Shown here: positions 5,611 to 12,142 of the stretch, in pieces
Layout: each line of letters starts with the position of its first letter
How positions within the stretch are numbered: position 1 is the stretch's first letter
Source of the DNA: Actinomycetota bacterium
Lineage (GTDB): Bacteria; Actinomycetota; Actinomycetes; S36-B12
Direction: 5' to 3'
NCBI GenBank assembly: GCA_010029945.1
Contig: RGQW01000021.1
Span: 1-16,103 of the forward strand
Length of the DNA: 16,103 nt
Program-made: the position numbers and the translations under genes
The notes under the pieces: model-generated
Told to the model about the DNA's origin: nothing
What the model saw: only the letters and a program-made list of their open reading frames with translations
The model's database searches: none

Positions 5611-7797
5611 TCAGTCACTCTTGGCGGATTGAAGCATTAAGCGTGCTACGTCCGTGACCTCCACGCCCTCGGCATGTCCGTCTTGCTGCTTTGCGGCGAC
5701 GGCGTCACTCATCATCACCGAGCAGAACGGGCAGGCGACGGCAACCGTCTGAGCACCGGTGGCGATGGCTTCGTCGGCCCGGGTCTTATTGACCGCCGTG
5801 CCGATCTTCTCCTCCATCCACATCCGCGCACCACCCGCGCCGCAGCAGAAGGACTGCTTGCCATGACGCGGCATCTCGGTGAGCGAAGCCCCCGTGTCAC
5901 CGATCAGTTCGCGTGGCGGTGTGATGACGTCGTTGTGTCGACCGAGGTAGCACGGATCGTGGTACGTCACGGTGCGAGCCACGGGCTTGACGGCCGTGAT
6001 CTTGCCGTCGTCGACGAGTGAGTTGAGCAGCTCCGTGTGGTGCACGACTTCGTAGTGGCCGCCAAGCTGTGGGTATTCCCGGCCGAGGGTGTTCAAGCAG
6101 TGCGGGCACGTCACAACGATCTTCGTGGCCTTGATTTCGTTGAGCACCTCGACGTTCTGCATGGCTTGCATCTGGAAGAGGAATTCGTTCCCGGCACGAC
6201 GAGCTGGATCGCCGTTGCAGGTCTCCCCCTCGCCGAGGACCATGAATTCCACCCCGGCCATGTGCAGAAGTTCGGCGACGGCTTTCGTTGTTTGCTTCGC
6301 CCGATCCTCGAATGCTCCAGCGCAGCCGACCCAGAATAGATACTCGACGTCTGCGGGAATTTCGTCTTCACCGTCCATACCGAAGACGCGCACGGGGAAG
6401 TCGACCTCTTCGATCCACGCGTTCCGGTCGGAGGCGTTCATCCCCCAGGGGTTGCCCTTGTTCTCGATGTTCTTGAACAGGCCGTTGAGTTCGTTCGGGA
6501 ACTCGCTCGCCATCAGCACCTGATAGCGACGCATATCGACGATGTGATCAATGTGGGCAATGTCGACCGGGCACTGCTGTACGCAGGCTCCGCAGGTGGT
6601 GCAACTCCACAGAACATCCGGACTCATCACGCCACCGGATGTTTGCGCCCAGGGGTCGCCGTCACCGTCCGCGATCAGTTGTCGCTCGGCGATCCCGAGG
6701 ACGTCCTCATGGAGATCGGAGCGTTGGTCCGCCGCAGCTTGCAACCAGGGAGCCGCGGCGTGGGACTGCTCGCGAAGAGCAAGAGTCAACAACTTGGGGC
6801 TGAGCGGCTTCTCGGTGTTCCACGCCGGGCACTGACTTTGGCACCGTCCGCACTCGGTGCATGTGTTGACGTCGAGCAACGCCTTCCACGTGAAGTCACC
6901 GATCGTGCCAACACCGAGGGATGCGTCATCGTCGAGCTCGTCGATGTTCTCGAAATCGATGGCTTCACCCTTGACGGCGATGGGTTGCAGGGGACCGAGT
7001 GCCGGTCGTCCATCCGCGTTGCGCTGGAACCACACATTGAAGAACGCCAAGAAGCGGTGCCAGGCAACGCCCATCGTCGGCTGCGCCGCGACAGTGATTA
7101 ACCAGGCAAGGGATACGGCGATCTTGATGAACGCAACGACCGCGATGCCGGTTTCGAGGGTGGCCTCGGGCGTCTGGGCGAGCCCGGACCCGATCCATGC
7201 CGTGAAGGGGAAGTGCACCGCGCTGGCCCACGACGCACCTTGAGAGGAGCCGAGTGCGTACTCCATTGCTCGCAAGGCGATGACGCAGACGCCGACGAGA
7301 AGGATCGTTATCTCGACGTAGTAGGCCTGCCACATAGTCGAACCGAAGAAGCGGGAGTTTCGTCCTTTGGAGTCCGGCCGATTGGACACGCGCAGCGCGA
7401 TAAGGAACACGATCGACAGCACCATGAGCCAGGAAAGGCCTTCGACCAGCCACTCGAATGGGGGGAAGTGGCCGAGGAGGGGAATCACGAAATCGGGGTT
7501 GAGTAGCTGGCCGTAAGCCGTGACCAACGTCAAGAAGAGGACGAAGAAAGCGACCAACACGATCCAGTGCGCGGTGGCGACGATGGCGCCCACCGGTTGC
7601 TGCTTCAGGCGACTGGCCAGGAGGGACTCACGCAGCAGGGTGGCGGTGCGCTGGCCTGGGTTGTCCGACCTACGGGTGGGCTGCCCGCCTCGGTAGGTGC
7701 GCACCATTCCGGCGAGGGTCCGACCAAACAGGACGATCGCCACCACGGTGGCCATCGCGGCGATGACCGTCAAGGCCGTGGCGAGGGCGGAACTCAC
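5611..7797 (-). CDS. Membrane-anchored (Fe-S)-binding oxidoreductase with two CCG domains, Rv0338c type
   Basis: This 728-residue protein has several N-terminal membrane helices (about 5-25, 70-97, 115-137, 157-176, 215-238), resembling a heme-binding nitrate reductase gamma-like domain. Two ferredoxin-like 4Fe-4S motifs follow: C313/C316/C319/C323P and C399/C402/C405/C409P. Two cysteine-rich CCG domains then follow, with Cys at 492, 527, 564, 567 and at 616, 651-652, 689, 692. The order matches heterodisulfide reductase HdrDE-like or glycolate/lactate oxidase-like electron carriers fused into one chain. It should move electrons between the membrane quinone pool and a cytoplasmic substrate; the substrate is unknown. 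All cluster ligands are present. The start is GTG with TAGCGT 6 nt upstream, so it is probably leaderless. It is a single-gene unit, divergent from the dnaK operon. Confidence 0.92.
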   Translation of the reverse strand: MSSALATALTVIAAMATVVAIVLFGRTLAGMVRTYRGGQPTRRSDNPGQRTATLLRESLLASRLKQQPVGAIVATAHWIVLVAFFVLFLTLVTAYGQLLNPDFVIPLLGHFPPFEWLVEGLSWLMVLSIVFLIALRVSNRPDSKGRNSRFFGSTMWQAYYVEITILLVGVCVIALRAMEYALGSSQGASWASAVHFPFTAWIGSGLAQTPEATLETGIAVVAFIKIAVSLAWLITVAAQPTMGVAWHRFLAFFNVWFQRNADGRPALGPLQPIAVKGEAIDFENIDELDDDASLGVGTIGDFTWKALLDVNTCTECGRCQSQCPAWNTEKPLSPKLLTLALREQSHAAAPWLQAAADQRSDLHEDVLGIAERQLIADGDGDPWAQTSGGVMSPDVLWSCTTCGACVQQCPVDIAHIDHIVDMRRYQVLMASEFPNELNGLFKNIENKGNPWGMNASDRNAWIEEVDFPVRVFGMDGEDEIPADVEYLFWVGCAGAFEDRAKQTTKAVAELLHMAGVEFMVLGEGETCNGDPARRAGNEFLFQMQAMQNVEVLNEIKATKIVVTCPHCLNTLGREYPQLGGHYEVVHHTELLNSLVDDGKITAVKPVARTVTYHDPCYLGRHNDVITPPRELIGDTGASLTEMPRHGKQSFCCGAGGARMWMEEKIGTAVNKTRADEAIATGAQTVAVACPFCSVMMSDAVAAKQQDGHAEGVEVTDVARLMLQSAKSD

Positions 7798-7803
7798 GTG
7801 AGC

Positions 7804-7809
7804 ACGCTA
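7804..7809 (-). promoter_or_regulatory. Predicted -10 box for the Fe-S oxidoreductase gene
   Basis: On the minus strand TAGCGT fits the TANNNT pattern and ends 6 nt before the GTG start at 7797, the same spacing as at dcd. There is no Shine-Dalgarno sequence. This suggests a leaderless transcript; there is no strong -35 box. Confidence 0.4.
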
Positions 7810-7898
7810 CTAGGGGCGAGCGACTGCAGCAGGGGACGGATATTGATCCGAGCCCCGTGGGCGGGTGATCTACATCACGCCAATCGGGCCCTGCAGGG

Positions 7899-7924
7899 GG
7901 AATTTTCCCCACCACTCAGGGGTT
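7899..7924 (+). promoter_or_regulatory. SigR/SigH-type stress promoter upstream of dnaK
   Basis: GGAAT (7899-7903), 18 nt, then GTT (7922-7924) matches the Streptomyces SigR / mycobacterial SigH consensus exactly in both boxes and spacing. Transcription would start near 7932, at the edge of the HAIR operator, giving a leader of about 157 nt to dnaK. The -35 region lies in a palindromic stretch, GGGGAATTTTCCCC (7897-7910). The match is seen in sequence; use by a thiol-stress sigma factor is inferred. Confidence 0.55.
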
Positions 7925-7930
7925 TTCTTA

Positions 7931-7951
7931 TATGAGTCCACCAGACTCAAG
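7931..7951. promoter_or_regulatory. HAIR element, HspR operator of the dnaK operon
   Basis: TATGAGT-N7-ACTCAAG matches the actinobacterial HAIR consensus CTTGAGT-N7-ACTCAAG with a perfect right half, 5/7 in the left half and the exact 7-nt spacer. It lies between the stress promoter and the dnaK start and overlaps the predicted transcription start. A TATTAT box directly follows (7952-7957) and could be the -10 of a second, housekeeping promoter. HspR from the same operon is the expected repressor, with DnaK as co-repressor. Confidence 0.8.
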
Positions 7952-7963
7952 TATTATGCGCTC

Positions 7964-7977
7964 CAATTTGCAATTTG
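7964..7977 (+). repeat. Tandem heptamer CAATTTG x2 in the dnaK leader
   Basis: Two exact adjacent copies of CAATTTG lie 12 bp downstream of the HAIR element in the untranslated leader. The rest of the leader up to the ribosome site (8073) shows only a weak imperfect hairpin around 7979-8012. No function is assigned. Confidence 0.3.
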
Positions 7978-8088
7978 GGGTCATGATGAGTCACACTGGA
8001 GTCATAAGACCACCCGGAGGGGATGGCGGCGGGAGCACTCCCACCCCGACCCTGGCCGGAGAAGAAGAGAGCAAGGAGTGAAGCCACT

Positions 8089-9939
8089 ATGGCTCGAGCA
8101 GTAGGTATCGACCTGGGAACGACCAACTCGGTCGTCTCGGTCCTCGAAGGCGGAGACCCCGTCGTCATTGCCAATGCCGAAGGTTCTCGGACCACGCCGT
8201 CCGTCGTTGCCTTCGCCAAGAACGGCGAGGTGCTCGTCGGCGAGGTTGCCAAGCGCCAGGCCGTCACGAACGTTGACCGCACCATCCGGTCCGTGAAGCG
8301 GCATATGGGAACGGACTGGACCGTCGAGATCGACGATAAGAAATACACGGCGCAGGAGATCAGCGCGCGAACCCTGATGAAGTTGAAGCGAGACGCGGAG
8401 TCCTATCTCGGTGACACCGTTACCGACGCAGTCATCACCGTGCCCGCGTATTTCTCCGACGCGCAACGTCAGGCAACGAAAGAAGCCGGCGAGATCGCCG
8501 GACTCAACGTCCTGCGCATCATCAACGAGCCGACATCAGCGGCGCTGGCGTACGGGCTCGACAAGGGTGAGACCGAGCAGACGATTCTGGTCTTCGACCT
8601 CGGTGGTGGAACCTTCGACGTTTCGCTGCTGGAAATCGGTGACGGTGTGGTGGAAGTCAAGGCCACCAGTGGTGACAACCACCTGGGAGGCGACGACTGG
8701 GACAACGCCGTTGTCGAGTGGATGGTCACGCAGTTCAAGAACGCCCACGGAGTCGACTTGTCCAAGGACAAGATGGCGATGCAGCGCCTTCAGGAAGCTG
8801 CCGAGAAGGCGAAGATCGAATTGTCGTCGTCGATGCAGTCGTCGATTAATCTTCCGTACATCACGGCAAGCGCCGAAGGGCCCTTGCACCTCGAAGAGTC
8901 GCTGAGCCGCGCTCAATTCGAGTCGATGACAGCCGATCTCCTCAAGCGGACCAAGGCTCCTGTGGAGGCCGTGATCAAGGACGCCGGCATCAACGTCGAC
9001 TCCATCGATCAGATCGTCCTCGTCGGCGGTTCGACCCGTATGCCCGCGGTCGCGGATCTCGTGAAAGAGGTCACCGGCAAGGAAGCCAACAAGGGTGTGA
9101 ACCCGGATGAGGTCGTCGCGATCGGAGCTGCCCTGCAGGCAGGTGTCCTACGCGGAGACGTCAAGGATGTGCTGTTGCTGGACGTGACGCCGCTGTCGCT
9201 GGGTATTGAGACCAAGGGTGGCGTGATGACCAAGCTCATCGAGCGCAACACCACAATCCCCACCAAGCGCAGCGAGATCTTCACGACCGCGGAAGACAAC
9301 CAACCGTCGGTGTTGATCCAGGTCTACCAAGGCGAGCGCGAGATGGCTGCGTACAACAAGCAGCTCGGCACCTTCGAACTAACCGGTCTGCCTCCGGCTC
9401 CCCGGGGTATTCCGCAGATCGAGGTCGCCTTCGACATCGATGCCAACGGAATCGTGCACGTCTCCGCAAAGGACACCGCGACAGGCAAAGAGCAGTCGAT
9501 GACTATCTCCGGTGGCAGTTCGCTGTCCAAGGAAGACATCGATCGCATGATGCGCGACGCCGAGCAGCACGCCGAGGAAGACAAGGAGCGCCGCGAGGAA
9601 GCAGAGGTGCGCAACAACGCCGAAGCCCTCGTCTACCAGACGGAGAAGTTCCTCGCGGACAACGCGGACAGCGTCCCGGAGGACGCGAAGTCCAATGTCG
9701 AAGAGCCCCTCGGCGAGCTCAAGGCAGCGATCGAAGCAGGTGACCTCGCGGCCATGAAGGCAGCGACAGACAAGGTCGCTCAAGCGAGCCAGGCGCTCGG
9801 TGCCGCGATGTACACCATGGCCCAGCAAGAAGGTGCCGATGGCACTGCCGCGGCGGAAGGCGCTGCAGAAGAGGCTGCTGATTCCGCGGAGGAAGAGGTC
9901 ATCGACGCGGAGATCGTGGACGAGGAAGAAGCGAAGTGA
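8089..9939 (+). CDS. dnaK: Hsp70 chaperone DnaK
   Basis: This 616-residue ATP-dependent chaperone folds and refolds proteins with DnaJ and GrpE, and in actinobacteria serves as co-repressor with HspR. The ATPase domain (1-355) has IDLGTTNS (7-14), FDLGGGTFDVS (169-179) and VLVGGSTRMP (310-319). The linker DVLLLDVTPLSLGIET (360-375) leads to the substrate domain (to about 500) and a helical lid. The tail is acidic and Ala/Glu-rich and ends EVIDAEIVDEEEAK. The frame is open back to 8023, but the start is set at the ATG at 8089, where AAGGAG (8073-8078) precedes it and the conserved N-terminus begins. Its stop overlaps the grpE start (GTGA). It is the first gene of the heat-shock operon. Confidence 0.98.
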   Translation: MARAVGIDLGTTNSVVSVLEGGDPVVIANAEGSRTTPSVVAFAKNGEVLVGEVAKRQAVTNVDRTIRSVKRHMGTDWTVEIDDKKYTAQEISARTLMKLKRDAESYLGDTVTDAVITVPAYFSDAQRQATKEAGEIAGLNVLRIINEPTSAALAYGLDKGETEQTILVFDLGGGTFDVSLLEIGDGVVEVKATSGDNHLGGDDWDNAVVEWMVTQFKNAHGVDLSKDKMAMQRLQEAAEKAKIELSSSMQSSINLPYITASAEGPLHLEESLSRAQFESMTADLLKRTKAPVEAVIKDAGINVDSIDQIVLVGGSTRMPAVADLVKEVTGKEANKGVNPDEVVAIGAALQAGVLRGDVKDVLLLDVTPLSLGIETKGGVMTKLIERNTTIPTKRSEIFTTAEDNQPSVLIQVYQGEREMAAYNKQLGTFELTGLPPAPRGIPQIEVAFDIDANGIVHVSAKDTATGKEQSMTISGGSSLSKEDIDRMMRDAEQHAEEDKERREEAEVRNNAEALVYQTEKFLADNADSVPEDAKSNVEEPLGELKAAIEAGDLAAMKAATDKVAQASQALGAAMYTMAQQEGADGTAAAEGAAEEAADSAEEEVIDAEIVDEEEAK

Positions 9940-10532
9940 CCGACCCCGGACATTCGGAAGAGGAGAACGCCGGCGAAGGCGTGCGCGTCAGCGACAAGCG
10001 CCGTATCGACCCGGAGACCTACGAAGTCCGGGAAGGTGTCGCCCCAACGTCTCTCACCGACGATGCGCTGGCCGCGGAAGAAGCCGCGGCCAGCGCCATC
10101 GAAGGTGACGTGGTCGGCATCGAAGCCAAGGTCGCCGAGTTAACGGCCGATCTGCAGCGTGTGCATGCGGAGTACGCCAACTACCGCAAGCGGATCGAGC
10201 GTGATCGAGAAGTAATGCAGCAGATGGCCGTTGCATCGGCTCTCATAGAGCTGCTTCCGGTACTTGATGACATTGAGCGGGCGCGGGAACACGACGAACT
10301 TGACGGTGCCTTTCGCACGGTTGGCGAGGGACTGGAGTCCGTTCTGGCCAAGCTCGGGCTCGAGAAGTTCGGAGCCTCGGGCGAGGAATTCGATCCAACC
10401 GTGCACGAAGCACTGACGAGCGAAGACAGCGACGAGGTTTCCACGCCGACGGTGACCACCGTCTACCAGCCGGGCTACCGACTTGGTGACCGCATCCTGC
10501 GGCCGGCACGCGTCGCCGTCGCTGGCACCTGA
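9936..10532 (+). CDS. grpE: Nucleotide exchange factor GrpE
   Basis: This 198-residue partner of DnaK releases ADP and substrate. It has an acidic, disordered N-terminus (1-60), then the long dimerising coiled coil (about 62-100, with YANYRKRIERD), a four-helix section (LIELLPVLDDIERA) and the C-terminal beta domain. The signature VYQPGYRLGDRILRPARVAVA (177-197) binds the DnaK ATPase lobe. It starts at GTG, overlapping the dnaK stop codon by 4 bp, so translation is coupled. A 47-bp gap to dnaJ contains no terminator. Confidence 0.96.
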   Translation: MTDPGHSEEENAGEGVRVSDKRRIDPETYEVREGVAPTSLTDDALAAEEAAASAIEGDVVGIEAKVAELTADLQRVHAEYANYRKRIERDREVMQQMAVASALIELLPVLDDIERAREHDELDGAFRTVGEGLESVLAKLGLEKFGASGEEFDPTVHEALTSEDSDEVSTPTVTTVYQPGYRLGDRILRPARVAVAGT

Positions 10533-10579
10533 GTACTCAGAGATCAACACGTGAGAAGTAGGGGTTTGAGCGAAGGACA

Positions 10580-11752
10580 ATGAACAAGGACTGGCTCGAG
10601 AAGGACTTTTACGCAACTTTGGGTGTGTCCAAAGATGCCAGTGCCGACGAGCTGAAGAAGAAGTACCGAACCCTCGCTCGCGAGAACCATCCGGATAAAA
10701 ACCCCGGAGATGCCGCAGCCGAATCCCGCTTCAAGGATGTCTCTGAGGCCTACGACGTCTTGTCCGACCCGGCCAAGCGCAAGGAATACGACGAAGCTCG
10801 TGCCCTCTTTGCCGGAGGAGGATTCCCCGGTGGAGGCTTCGGCGGTGCCGGCGGCCCCGGAGGTTTCGGGGGCGGCCAATACAACGTCAACGTTGAGGAC
10901 CTCTTCGGTGACAGCGGTGGTGGATTCGGCGACTTCCTCGGTGGATTGTTCAACCGAGGGGGTGGAGGGCGTAATCGTCAGCCGCGGCGCGGACAGGACC
11001 TCGAGAGCGAATTGACTCTCTCCTTCGACGATGCGCTCGATGGGGTGACCGTCCCTCTTCGCTTGAGTAGCGATGCACCGTGCTCGATATGTAACGGGAC
11101 CGGTGCGAAGGCGGGGACGGTTCCGCGCGTATGCCCTACGTGCGATGGAACCGGACAGACCTCGCGGAACGCTGGCGGCTTCGCGTTCGCTGAGCCATGC
11201 CCATCGTGTCGAGGTCGAGGACTCTTTGTCGACGATCCCTGCACCTCGTGCCGGGGGTCGGGTCGGGGAGTCAGCACGCGAACGGTGCACGCCCGCATCC
11301 CGGCAGGCGTGAAGGACGGATCGCGAATCCGACTGAAGGGCAAAGGCGGTCCCGGAGAGCGCGGCGGACCTGCCGGAGACCTCTTCGTCGTCGTGCACGT
11401 GGACGACCACGCGATCTTCGGACGCAAAGGAAACAACGTCACGCTGACGGCACCGATCACCTTTAGTGAGGCGGCACTCGGTAGCCAGATCACCGTGCCC
11501 ACACCGCGTGGCAATTCGGTGACACTGAAGATCCCCGCGGGAACGTCCACGGGTCGGGTTTTCCGAGTTCGCGGCAAGGGTGTTCGGGGGAAAGACGGAA
11601 AGAACGGCGATCTTCTGGTCACCGTGAACGTTGCCGTGCCGCAGAACATGACCGACGAGCAGCGCGACGCCCTGCAGACGTATGCGGATCTCGTGGCAGG
11701 TGAGGACCCCCGCAAAGACTTGAGCGCACTGGCGGGAAATTCCAATGGCTGA
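10580..11752 (+). CDS. dnaJ: Hsp40 co-chaperone DnaJ (DnaJ1 type)
   Basis: This 390-residue co-chaperone stimulates DnaK ATPase and delivers substrates. The J domain (about 9-72) contains HPD at 37-39. It is followed by a Gly/Phe-rich stretch (78-130), a zinc-binding domain with four CxxCxGxG motifs (Cys168/171, 185/188, 207/210, 221/224) and two beta-sandwich substrate domains (from about 235). The N-terminus NKDWLEKDFYATLGV matches the operon-linked DnaJ1 type of actinobacteria. AAGGA lies only 2 nt before the ATG, which is unusually close, but an in-frame stop at 10559-10561 excludes a longer form. It overlaps hspR by 8 bp. Confidence 0.97.
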   Translation: MNKDWLEKDFYATLGVSKDASADELKKKYRTLARENHPDKNPGDAAAESRFKDVSEAYDVLSDPAKRKEYDEARALFAGGGFPGGGFGGAGGPGGFGGGQYNVNVEDLFGDSGGGFGDFLGGLFNRGGGGRNRQPRRGQDLESELTLSFDDALDGVTVPLRLSSDAPCSICNGTGAKAGTVPRVCPTCDGTGQTSRNAGGFAFAEPCPSCRGRGLFVDDPCTSCRGSGRGVSTRTVHARIPAGVKDGSRIRLKGKGGPGERGGPAGDLFVVVHVDDHAIFGRKGNNVTLTAPITFSEAALGSQITVPTPRGNSVTLKIPAGTSTGRVFRVRGKGVRGKDGKNGDLLVTVNVAVPQNMTDEQRDALQTYADLVAGEDPRKDLSALAGNSNG

Positions 11753-12104
11753 GCAACGAGAGTCGTTCTCCGTCGCCAGTGACGCTCCGGTATATGCGAT
11801 CTCCATCGCGGCGGAATTGGCGGGGCTCCATCCGCAAACCCTGCGTCAGTACGACCGAGCAGGCCTTGTCAGCCCGACCCGGGTGGGCGGACGCAACCGC
11901 TTGTATAGCGGGCAAGACATTGTTCGACTGCGCGAGATCGCTCAACTGTCTGCCGAGGGCCTACCCCTCGAAGGCATTCGACGAGTGCTCGCGCTCGAAG
12001 AAGAAGTTCGCGAACTACGCCGCCGACTCGAGGAGTTTCGCGCAGATGCTTCGTCACGCGCCCTCGTCGTCTGGCAGCCGCATAGACGACAGCGTCGCCG
12101 CTAG
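11745..12104 (+). CDS. hspR: MerR-family heat-shock repressor HspR
   Basis: This 119-residue MerR-family regulator has a winged helix domain (about 16-85: YAISIAAELAGLHPQTLRQY, then the wing GGRNRLYS and the ISL-like REIAQLSAEGLPLEGIRRVL). A short coiled coil (EEEVRELRRRLEEF) and a basic tail (HRRQRRR) follow; there is no effector-binding domain. HspR binds HAIR elements and represses dnaK and clpB operons, with DnaK as co-repressor. A matching HAIR lies at 7931-7951 in front of its own operon, so autoregulation is expected. The ATG lies inside the end of dnaJ. Confidence 0.96.
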   Translation: MAEQRESFSVASDAPVYAISIAAELAGLHPQTLRQYDRAGLVSPTRVGGRNRLYSGQDIVRLREIAQLSAEGLPLEGIRRVLALEEEVRELRRRLEEFRADASSRALVVWQPHRRQRRR

Positions 12105-12142
12105 TCGCTCTGCGCCACTCGAACCACAGAAAGGACACGACC

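Noticed and set aside
7981..8005. Second HspR site in the dnaK leader (TGAGT ... AGTCAT)
   Set aside because: The right half is not an inverted ACTCA at the required spacing; it can form only a weak imperfect hairpin.
8023..8088. N-terminal extension of DnaK by 22 residues
   Set aside because: The extra residues (Pro/Arg-rich) are not part of Hsp70, and AAGGAG at 8073-8078 places the start at the ATG at 8089.
11060..11066. CTTGAGT half-site inside dnaJ as a second HAIR element
   Set aside because: No ACTCAAG follows at 7-nt spacing; it is a single half-site in coding sequence.
10544..11806. 420-codon open frame on the minus strand across dnaJ and hspR
   Set aside because: It is a shadow of dnaJ, whose J-domain, zinc motifs and operon overlaps are unambiguous; the antisense product has low-complexity composition and no family resemblance.
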